The translations under genes were made by a program, and so were the position numbers. Positions 1-5,299 of a stretch of DNA of 13,761 nt are shown here, piece by piece. The notes beneath the pieces were generated by a model. It worked only from the letters and a program-made list of their open reading frames with translations, searched no databases and had not been told where the DNA came from. The stretch is from JANYJJ01 sp038241115 (GTDB lineage: Bacteria > Pseudomonadota > Gammaproteobacteria > Burkholderiales > Burkholderiaceae_C), in assembly GCA_038241115.1 (NCBI GenBank), contig JBBRGA010000090.1, positions 1-13,761 on the forward strand. The letters are read 5' to 3'. Each line of letters starts with the position of its first letter. The first letter of the stretch is position 1.

Positions 1-17
1 ATCAAGCCGCATTGAAT

Positions 18-41
18 CCTTCGACTCGGTCAGCCCGAGCC
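18..41 (-). repeat. Degenerate dispersed repeat, copy 1 (upstream of ybaB)
   Basis: The plus strand reads CCTTCGA, then CTCGG, then TCAGCCCGAGCC. This resembles the dispersed intergenic element of the form CCTTCGACaagCTCAGggCGAAC that I know from many beta- and alphaproteobacterial genomes. A second degenerate copy in the opposite orientation lies at 491-514. The two share CCTTCGA and TCAG at equivalent spacing. Function is unknown; such elements usually sit between genes. The copy lies within 40 bases of the ybaB ribosome binding site. The match is by eye. Confidence 0.4.
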
Positions 42-64
42 GCTCAATTTTTTGAATAATCCTT

Positions 65-69
65 AGGAG
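65..69 (+). promoter_or_regulatory. Shine-Dalgarno site of ybaB
   Basis: AGGAG at 65-69 stands 8 bases before the ATG at 78 and supports that start over the in-frame ATG at 81. It shows that the translation signal of the broken ybaB is intact. Confidence 0.6.
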
Positions 70-77
70 AAAAATCC

Positions 78-403
78 ATGATGAAGGGCCAACTCGCCGG
101 CTTGATGAAACAAGCCCAAGCGATGCAAGACAACATGAAAAGGCGCAGGACGAACTGGCCAACATCGACGTGGAAGGCCAGTCGGGTTCGGGTTTGGTCA
201 AGGTCACCATGAGCTGCAAACACGACGTCAAACGCGTGAGCATTGACGCCACGCTGATGGCCGACGACAAGGACATGCTGGAAGATTTGCTGGCCGCCGC
301 GTTCAACGACGGGCTGCGCCGTGCCGAAGAAGTTTCCAGCGCGAAGATGGGCAAGCTGACAGCGGGCATGCCGATGCCGCCCGGCATGAAATTCCCGTTT
401 TGA
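78..403 (+). pseudogene. ybaB: YbaB/EbfC nucleoid-associated protein, interrupted by a one-base frameshift
   Basis: YbaB/EbfC is a small dimeric nucleoid-associated DNA-binding protein, normally encoded between dnaX and recR. Reading from ATG 78 gives MMKGQLAGLMKQAQAMQDNM and then leaves frame after the AAAA run at 138-141. That frame stops at TGA 210-212 after 44 codons. The rest of the family sequence (AQDELANIDVEGQSGSG, then VKRVSIDATLM, ending in PPGMKFPF) continues without stops in the next frame to TGA 401-403. Adding one A to the run gives ATG AAA AAG GCG and an intact protein of about 108 residues, the usual family length. No further damage is visible, so the cause is either a recent slippage mutation or a homopolymer sequencing or assembly error. 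recR follows on the same strand, as is normal. Identity is confident; the broken state may be artefactual. Confidence 0.85.
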
Positions 404-416
404 ACATGGGTTTTTT
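394..416 (+). terminator. Weak candidate terminator at the end of ybaB
   Basis: CCCGT (394-398) can pair with ATGGG (406-410), including one G-U pair, around a 7-base loop. Six T residues follow at 411-416. The stem is short and overlaps the ybaB stop codon. If active, it would reduce read-through into recR, which starts 183 bases after the stop. Confidence 0.3.
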
Positions 417-490
417 GCGGGCCAACAGTCGTGATGAAGCACGCAGAAATTGCACTATCGGCCCGTCCCGGTCAACGATGAAAACGACCC

Positions 491-514
491 CCGTTCGCCC
501 TGAGGTATCGAAGG
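491..514 (+). repeat. Degenerate dispersed repeat, copy 2 (between ybaB and recR)
   Basis: CCGTTCGCCCTGAGG followed by TATCGAAGG matches the common dispersed element GTTCGccCTGAGcttGTCGAAGG closely. Its reverse complement lines up with copy 1 at 18-41 over CCTTCGA and TCAG. The ybaB-recR gap (404-586) shows nothing else I can name apart from this copy and the weak hairpin at its left edge. Confidence 0.5.
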
Positions 515-586
515 GTTCACATCCCCGAGAAAATCGCCTGAACAGCAGAGCTTGAGCAGTGAATAAATCATCCAGTCAAAGCGCCG

Positions 587-1180
587 ATGGCTGCCCCTGA
601 ACCGCTGCTCGATGAATTGATCGAATCGCTGCGTCGTTTGCCCGGCGTGGGCGTGAAGTCAGCGCAGCGCATGGCGTTTCACTTGTTGCAGCACGACCGC
701 GAAGGCGCGCAAACGCTGGGTTTGGCGCTTCAGGCTGCTGCTTCCAACGTGGGCCACTGCCAGCGCTGCCACACCTTTACCGAAGCGCCTGTTTGCAAAA
801 CCTGTTTGGACAACACGCGCGACGCGCGCCTGCTTTGCGTGGTCGAGTCACCCGCTGACCAAGCTGCGTTAGAGCGTACCGGCAGCTACCGGGGTCTTTA
901 CTTTGTGCTGATGGGCCGCATCAGCCCGCTTGACGGTATCGGCGTGCAAGACATAGGTCTGTTGCCGCTGGTCGTTCGCGCCACAGACGGCAGCGTTGAT
1001 GAAGTCATCATCGCCACCAACTTCACTGCCGAAGGCGAAGCCACGGCACATGTGGCATCTGAAGCCTTGAAGTCGCGCGGCGTGAAAGTCACGCGTCTGG
1101 CGCGTGGCGTGCCGGTGGGCAGCGAGTTGGAGTACGTCGATCTGGGCACGATTGCCCATGCGCTGAGCGACAGGCGTTGA
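587..1180 (+). CDS. recR: Recombination mediator protein RecR
   Basis: RecR works with RecO (and RecF) to load RecA on gapped single-stranded DNA during recombinational repair. The 197-residue product matches the usual length of about 198. Domains in order: helix-hairpin-helix LPGVGVKSAQRMAFHLL (residues 18-34); a four-cysteine zinc motif with Cys58, Cys61, Cys70 and Cys73; a Toprim domain from about residue 81 (LLCVVESPADQAALE) to about 175; and a C-terminal Walker-B-like tail (VDLGTIAHALSDRR). A stop codon lies in frame upstream (560-562), so ATG 587 is the first possible start; no strong Shine-Dalgarno is visible before it. The gene follows ybaB on the same strand, the standard dnaX-ybaB-recR order, and converges on mltD. 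Confidence 0.96.
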   Translation: MAAPEPLLDELIESLRRLPGVGVKSAQRMAFHLLQHDREGAQTLGLALQAAASNVGHCQRCHTFTEAPVCKTCLDNTRDARLLCVVESPADQAALERTGSYRGLYFVLMGRISPLDGIGVQDIGLLPLVVRATDGSVDEVIIATNFTAEGEATAHVASEALKSRGVKVTRLARGVPVGSELEYVDLGTIAHALSDRR

Positions 1181-1184
1181 CCAC

Positions 1185-1198
1185 GCCGTCACGACGGC
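1185..1198. terminator. Small hairpin between convergent recR and mltD
   Basis: GCCGT (1185-1189) and ACGGC (1194-1198) form a 5-bp stem with a 4-base loop, 4 bases after the recR stop. There is no T tract, so intrinsic termination is doubtful. It is the only clear dyad in the 51-base gap between the two convergent genes. Confidence 0.2.
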
Positions 1199-1231
1199 AA
1201 ACTGCGAGGCCTGGCGCCTTGATGTTGTCCG

Positions 1232-2869
1232 TCAACGATGTTTGCGGACTGGTTTGCTGGCGGCCTTGACACTGCGGCTTGTTGAAGCCGCGGCTTTCAC
1301 GCTTCCGCGTGCGTGAACCGCGGCCTCGACGCTGCGTTTGTGAGGCACAAAAACCACCACCGTGGAACCGGGCTTGAAAGTCGCGGTGGCGGCTACTTTG
1401 TTCCACACCGCCACCTGCGAGGCGCTGACTTTGTAGCGTTTGGCCACGCTGGCTACGGTGTCGTGCTTTCCTGCGCGCATTGCCACGCGCCGCTGCGCAG
1501 GCACGTCGGGCGCCAAGCTCATGGTGGCGTTCTCGGCAATTTGTTCAGACACATCGGCCACACGCTGCGCACTGCGCGGAACCAATAAGGTAGAGCCCGC
1601 CATGACCAGCATGCGCGCCGGAATGCGGTTGATCTCGCGCAGACTGCTTTCGCTCATGCCCACTTCTTTTGCGGCGGCCGAGGGATGCAGCGTCTTCGGC
1701 GCCACCCAAGCCGTCCAGGTCGCGAGCGGCCCGCGGTGAGTGGCCAAGCTGCGGACAAACAAATTCGCGTTGTCATAAGGCAGCAGCACCTGCGGCGTGC
1801 CTGCGGCCAGGATCACAGGTTTGTTCATTTGCGGGTTCAAGGTTTTGAACTCGTCCAAAGCCACGCCAGACAGCTTGGTGGCAATGTCCACATCGATGTC
1901 ACGCGCAATCGGCACGCTCAGAAAATACGGGTGGTTGCGCAGGGCGGGGAGTGAAATGGCAAAGGCTTCGGGCCGGGCTACGATGTTTTTGACGGCTTGC
2001 AGTTTGGGCACGTAGTAGCGCGTTTCTTCTGGCATCCGCAGGCTGAGGTAGTCGGTCGGCAAGCCTTCTGCTTGATTGCGTTTGATGGCGCGCTGCACGC
2101 TGCCTTCGCCCCAGTTGTAAGCGGCCAAGGCCAGATGCCAATCACCAAACATTTTGTGCAGCTTGCCGAGGTAGTCGAGGGCGGCGCGGGTCGAGGCCAG
2201 CACATCGCGACGGTCGTCGCGAAACACGTTCTGTTTGAGCGAAAAGTGCTTGCCTGTCATAGGCATGAACTGCCAAATTCCCGATGCTTTGGCTGACGAC
2301 AGGGCCTGCGGGTTGAAGGCACTTTCGATGAAAGGCAGCAAAGCCAATTCGGTGGGCATGCCGCGCCGCTGCACCTCTTCAACAATGTGGAACAGGTAGC
2401 GGCCGCCTCTCTCGGTCATGCGCTGTACGTAATCAGGGCGAGTGGCGTACCACTGCTCGCGGTTGCGCACCAGGTCGGTGTCAAGGTCAGGCATGGCGAA
2501 ACCTGAACGCACGCGTGCCCACAGGTCCAAAGTCGCAGATTGATCGGCCAAATCAAGCTGCGCATCGGGGCGCAGAGGGTCGACCGGCATCACCACGACA
2601 CGTTCGTCAGTTGCCGCCGGTGCCGGCGTCAAAGGCGCTGGTTTGCCGGATGTTTCAGGCGCACGGACCTCACCGGTCGAGGCATTGGGCGTGGCCACCG
2701 ACACCGAGCCTGAGGTTGGAGTGGGCGAGGGAGATGCCGCAGCTTCAGAGGCGGTGGGGTAGGGCGTCGAAGTGGCTGCGCATCCCGCCAACATGACCCC
2801 AAACAAAAAAATGCAAAACGTGGTGGCGCGCGTTTTGGTGGAACGCAAATCTCGAGAAGAGCAAGTCAT
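1232..2869 (-). CDS. mltD: Membrane-bound lytic murein transglycosylase D, LysM lipoprotein
   Basis: This enzyme would cleave the MurNAc-GlcNAc bond of peptidoglycan to give 1,6-anhydro ends, anchored in the outer membrane and facing the periplasm. Start ATG 2869 gives 545 residues and overlaps the gloB stop as ATGA; the open frame runs further upstream only inside gloB. A lipoprotein signal has lipobox LAGC with Cys30, followed by a Pro/Ser/Thr-rich linker (about 31-90). The SLT domain spans about 155-265, with catalytic Glu182 in IESAFNP, then GIWQFMPMTG and LALAAYNWGEGSVQRAI. A degenerate LysM-like stretch lies near 395-431 and a clearer LysM near 467-509 (HDTVASVAKRYKVSASQVAVWN). The tail is Lys/Arg/Ala-rich. 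mltD beside gloB is also found in Escherichia coli, as are the neighbouring yafS and rnhA. Family assignment is secure; details of LysM binding are inferred. Confidence 0.93.
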   Translation of the reverse strand: MTCSSRDLRSTKTRATTFCIFLFGVMLAGCAATSTPYPTASEAAASPSPTPTSGSVSVATPNASTGEVRAPETSGKPAPLTPAPAATDERVVVMPVDPLRPDAQLDLADQSATLDLWARVRSGFAMPDLDTDLVRNREQWYATRPDYVQRMTERGGRYLFHIVEEVQRRGMPTELALLPFIESAFNPQALSSAKASGIWQFMPMTGKHFSLKQNVFRDDRRDVLASTRAALDYLGKLHKMFGDWHLALAAYNWGEGSVQRAIKRNQAEGLPTDYLSLRMPEETRYYVPKLQAVKNIVARPEAFAISLPALRNHPYFLSVPIARDIDVDIATKLSGVALDEFKTLNPQMNKPVILAAGTPQVLLPYDNANLFVRSLATHRGPLATWTAWVAPKTLHPSAAAKEVGMSESSLREINRIPARMLVMAGSTLLVPRSAQRVADVSEQIAENATMSLAPDVPAQRRVAMRAGKHDTVASVAKRYKVSASQVAVWNKVAATATFKPGSTVVVFVPHKRSVEAAVHARGSVKAAASTSRSVKAASKPVRKHR

Positions 2870-3639
2870 CGGTACTCGTTTTTCCAAAGCCGCAGCGCGG
2901 CAAAGACGTCGGTAGGAGAGTGGCTGGCCGCACCGTGTGCCAGAGCCGACTGCACCACTGCGGCTTCCGCGCAGCGCAGAAACGGGTTTATTTTTTTCTC
3001 TTGTGCCACGCTGCTGGGCAAAGTGAACAAGCCGTGGGCTCGTTGGTTTTGACACCACTTTGTATACGCCTGAAGCTCGTGGTTGTGTGGCTCCACCGCG
3101 TTGGCAAATTTCAGGTTGGACAGCGTGTACTCGTGGGCGCAGCAAACGCGGGTTGCTCCGGGCAAGTCGCCCAGGCGACTCAGCGATTTGTGCATTTGCG
3201 AAGCGGTTCCTTCAAACAGCCGTCCGCAGCCGCCGGAGAACAGGGTGTCCCCGCAAAACAAGATGGGCGCCTCGTCTGAGTTGAAGGTGTGAAAGTAGGC
3301 AATATGACCAGCGGTATGGCCTGGCACGTCCAGCACTTCAAACTCCATCCCTGCAGCACAAATGCGGTCAGCGTCGCGCAGTGCTTGATATGGCCGTGGA
3401 ATGTTCTCTAGCGCAGGCCCGAACACAGGGCCTTTCAAAAATGGCCGCAGCGCGTCGATACCGCCGACGTGGTCGCCGTGATGGTGCGTCACTAGAATTG
3501 CAGCCAAGTTGAGGCCGAGGGATGACAGTGCTGCCAGCACGGGCGCGCTGTCTCCAGGGTCCACCACCACCGCGTCGCGACCGTCGTGAAGCATCCAGAT
3601 GTAGTTGTCGTTGAACGCAGGAAGCGCAAACAGATTCAT
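2866..3639 (-). CDS. gloB: Hydroxyacylglutathione hydrolase (glyoxalase II)
   Basis: GloB hydrolyses S-D-lactoylglutathione to D-lactate and glutathione, the second step of cytoplasmic methylglyoxal detoxification. From ATG 3639 the product is 257 residues and begins MNLFALPAFNDNYIWMLHDG, as the family does. An ATG two codons upstream (3645) is also possible. The metallo-beta-lactamase fold shows the metal motif THHHGDH (residues 51-57), His108 in GHTAGH, bridging Asp131 in CGDTLFSGGCGRLFEG and His169 in AHEYT. The substrate-binding C-terminal region includes KKINPFLR. The stop overlaps the mltD start by 4 bases, which suggests translational coupling. The 5' end faces a divergent methyltransferase gene less than 45 bases away, so the promoter must be very compact. 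Confidence 0.95.
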   Translation of the reverse strand: MNLFALPAFNDNYIWMLHDGRDAVVVDPGDSAPVLAALSSLGLNLAAILVTHHHGDHVGGIDALRPFLKGPVFGPALENIPRPYQALRDADRICAAGMEFEVLDVPGHTAGHIAYFHTFNSDEAPILFCGDTLFSGGCGRLFEGTASQMHKSLSRLGDLPGATRVCCAHEYTLSNLKFANAVEPHNHELQAYTKWCQNQRAHGLFTLPSSVAQEKKINPFLRCAEAAVVQSALAHGAASHSPTDVFAALRLWKNEYR

Positions 3640-3655
3640 GACCATGGCGGAGTCG

Positions 3656-3661
3656 AGTATA
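3656..3661 (-). promoter_or_regulatory. Candidate -10 element for gloB, overlapping a possible divergent -10
   Basis: The minus strand reads TATACT (5 of 6 matches to TATAAT). It would place the transcript start near 3648-3650, only a few bases before either gloB start codon. The same bases on the plus strand give TATAGG (3658-3663), a poorer -10, which would suit the methyltransferase start at 3683. No good -35 is visible for either. Functional status is inferred. Confidence 0.3.
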
Positions 3662-3682
3662 GGGACAGGTACCAGTGCGGGG

Positions 3683-4522
3683 ATGGGCCTGAGTGAATGG
3701 CTCCAGACCCCCGCAGGCGCCTACCTTTTGGCCTGGGAACAAAAGCACATCGATCTGGCCGTGGCGGACGTGTTTGGCTTTCATGCAGTGCAACTGGGCA
3801 TGCCGCAGCTGCAGGCTTTGCGGGCCAACCGCATGCCCGATCGCTGGCTTGCGCTGGACGGTGGCCAAACCGAAGGCCGCAATGGACACGAACACGAACA
3901 CGAACACGAAAGCGAACTGCCTCCCCAAGCAGTGGCCATCCACTGCGACTTCGACGCCCTGCCTTTCGACAGCGGCAGTCTTGACTTGATGGTGTTGCCG
4001 CACGCGCTGGAACTGGCGCGTGACCCGCACTTGGCGCTGCGAGAGGTAGAACGCGTGCTCCGGCCCGAGGGGCGCGTGGTTGTGATCGGGTTCAACCCCG
4101 CCAGCTTGTGGGGCTTGCGCCAACGTTTGGGCCACGTCGGTGAGCGCGTTGCCGCGGGCCGTGGTCCGGCCTTGATCCTGCCCAGAGCCGGCGAATTTTT
4201 GGGCCACCGGCGCTTGCGCGACTGGTTGCACCTGTTGAGCTTCGAAGTCGAAAGTGGAAGTTTCGGCGGCTACCGCCCTCCGTTTCGGTCTGAAAAGTGG
4301 CTGGGTCGCTTCGAGTGGACCGAGCGCGCCGGCGAACGCTGGTGGCCGATGTTGGGGGCCGTCTACATGCTGAGCGCGGTCAAGCGAGTGCGTGGCATGC
4401 GTTTGGTGGGCCTGGCCCGCAAACAACGCCAACACGGCAATGCGGTGGCCTCACCGGCGGTGGTCTCGCAGCATCACCGTGTGCTAGAGCGACCACAGAC
4501 AGAACCTATGGAAATTTCATGA
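3683..4522 (+). CDS. YafS-like class I SAM-dependent methyltransferase
   Basis: This is a putative SAM-dependent methyltransferase of unknown substrate, like Escherichia coli YafS, which lies in the same gloB/rnhA neighbourhood. From ATG 3683 it has 279 residues. Starts at 3638 or 3644 are open but would abut or overlap the 5' end of gloB. The core includes FDALPFDSGSLDLMVLPHAL and LREVERVLRPEGRVVVIGFN, matching the acidic loop and post-motif strands of methyltransferase type 11 proteins. The usual glycine-rich SAM motif I is not evident (it reads AVQLGMPQL). A His-Glu repeat (GHEHEHEHESE) precedes the core and is encoded by a hexamer repeat at 3886-3909. The C-terminus contains GGYRPPFRSEKWLGRFEWTERAGERWWP. 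The stop overlaps the rnhA ATG (ATGA at 4519-4522), indicating one transcript. The family is clear; function is not known. Confidence 0.8.
   Translation: MGLSEWLQTPAGAYLLAWEQKHIDLAVADVFGFHAVQLGMPQLQALRANRMPDRWLALDGGQTEGRNGHEHEHEHESELPPQAVAIHCDFDALPFDSGSLDLMVLPHALELARDPHLALREVERVLRPEGRVVVIGFNPASLWGLRQRLGHVGERVAAGRGPALILPRAGEFLGHRRLRDWLHLLSFEVESGSFGGYRPPFRSEKWLGRFEWTERAGERWWPMLGAVYMLSAVKRVRGMRLVGLARKQRQHGNAVASPAVVSQHHRVLERPQTEPMEIS
3886..3909 (+). repeat. Tandem hexamer repeat (ACACGA x4) inside the methyltransferase gene
   Basis: Four exact copies of ACACGA encode alternating His-Glu. A fifth, imperfect unit (AAGCGA) follows. The unit is six bases, so gain or loss of copies keeps the reading frame and only changes the length of a hydrophilic linker. 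Confidence 0.85.
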
Positions 4523-4995
4523 CCGTTGCCACCGAGCAAGCTCAAATCGTCAAGCCTTCGGTCGTCATCTACACCGACGGGGCGTGCAAAGGCAACCCAG
4601 GGCGTGGTGGCTGGGGCGCTTGGTTGCAGGCCGCAGGCCATGAAAAAGACCTTTGTGGCGGCGAGGTGCTCACTACCAACAACCGCATGGAACTGACTGC
4701 GGTGATCGAAGCCTTGGTGTCGCTCAAGCGCAGCTGCAACATCACCATCTACACCGACAGCGAATACGTGCGCAAAGGCATCACCGAATGGATACACGGT
4801 TGGAAGCTGCGGGGCTGGAAAACAGCCGATAAAAAGCCGGTGAAGAACGCTGACCTGTGGCAGCGTTTGGACGCTCTGCGCGCGTTGCACCAAGTGGATT
4901 GGCGCTGGGTCAAAGGCCACGCGGGCGATCCCGGCAATGAGCGCGCTGATGCGCTGGCGAATCGGGGTGCGGCAGGCGAGGTTTTGAGTGCCTGA
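4519..4995 (+). CDS. rnhA: Ribonuclease HI
   Basis: RNase HI degrades the RNA strand of RNA-DNA hybrids, removing R-loops and aiding primer removal. ATG 4519 gives 158 residues, close to the 155 of Escherichia coli; the longer open frame upstream lies inside the methyltransferase gene. Catalytic carboxylates are all present: Asp20 (YTDGACKGNPGRGGWG), Glu58 (NNRMELTAVIEAL), Asp80 (YTDSEYVRKGI) and Asp144 (NERADALANRGA). His134 lies in WRWVKGHAGDPGN. The basic handle region is present (WKLRGWKTADKKPVKNADLW). The start overlaps the previous stop by 4 bases. A GTG-initiated version of the next gene would overlap its 3' end. In Escherichia coli rnhA neighbours dnaQ; here it is followed by transporter genes. 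Confidence 0.97.
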   Translation: MTVATEQAQIVKPSVVIYTDGACKGNPGRGGWGAWLQAAGHEKDLCGGEVLTTNNRMELTAVIEALVSLKRSCNITIYTDSEYVRKGITEWIHGWKLRGWKTADKKPVKNADLWQRLDALRALHQVDWRWVKGHAGDPGNERADALANRGAAGEVLSA

Positions 4996-5029
4996 TCTTT
5001 TGTGCGAAGTTGGGGGTGAATCCCAGGAT

Positions 5030-5299
5030 ATGGGCCGCACCGAAGGTTCGTATCGCCGCTATTGGCAACTCACCGTCAGCCTCACGGTCAAGTTGTTGTG
5101 CCTGTGGTTTGTGCTTACCTTCGGCCTCATTTTTTTCGCGCGCGATCTGCAATTTAAGTTCTTTGGTTGGCCTTTCGGATTTTGGGCGGCAGCCCAGGGC
5201 GTCTTGTTGGTCTACTTGGGTTTGATTGCGTTTTATGCCTTTGCCATGAACCGGCTGGACGCCGCGCATGGCGTGGCTGAGAGTTCCAGCGATGACTGA
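5030..5299 (+). CDS. DUF4212 small membrane subunit of a sodium:solute symporter
   Basis: Small two-helix membrane proteins of the DUF4212 family are encoded just upstream of symporters of the VC_2705 type and are taken to be their partner subunit. From ATG 5030 the product is 89 residues (MGRTEGSYRRYWQLTVSLTV...). A GTG at 4988 would add 14 residues and overlap rnhA; family members usually begin close to the RxYW motif, so 5030 is preferred. Two hydrophobic segments are seen: about residues 14-36 (TVSLTVKLLCLWFVLTFGLI) and about 50-72 (FWAAAQGVLLVYLGLIAFYA). Between them is the hallmark FFARDLQFKFFGWPFGF. The short soluble tail ends in NRLDAAHGVAESSSDD. The stop overlaps the symporter start by 8 bases, pointing to coupled synthesis. 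Confidence 0.88.
   Translation: MGRTEGSYRRYWQLTVSLTVKLLCLWFVLTFGLIFFARDLQFKFFGWPFGFWAAAQGVLLVYLGLIAFYAFAMNRLDAAHGVAESSSDD

Noticed and set aside
3..59. Possible C-terminal end of dnaX before ybaB
   Set aside because: One frame is open for 18 codons to TAA 57-59, and dnaX is expected upstream. The translation shows no recognisable DnaX sequence and overlaps the dispersed repeat, so it was not called.
138..142. Programmed ribosomal frameshift in ybaB
   Set aside because: The site lacks a tandem-slip heptamer (the base before AAA is G), the A run is short, and no stimulatory hairpin was evident; mutation or read error is simpler.
2870..3145. N-terminal extension of the mltD frame to 3145
   Set aside because: It lies wholly inside gloB in another frame, has no signal-peptide character, and ATG 2869 overlaps the gloB stop and leads straight into a lipoprotein signal.
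3889..3912. Possible CRISPR or large tandem array
   Set aside because: It is only a short hexamer repeat within a gene, with no spacers.
3368..4435. Long minus-strand open frame (355 codons) opposite gloB and the methyltransferase
   Set aside because: It is antisense to two recognised genes, rich in Gln/Arg/His, and has no family resemblance; it is a shadow in GC-rich coding DNA.
4297..4518. Long N-terminal extension of RNase HI
   Set aside because: The extension overlaps the methyltransferase gene out of frame; the family N-terminus is reached from ATG 4519.
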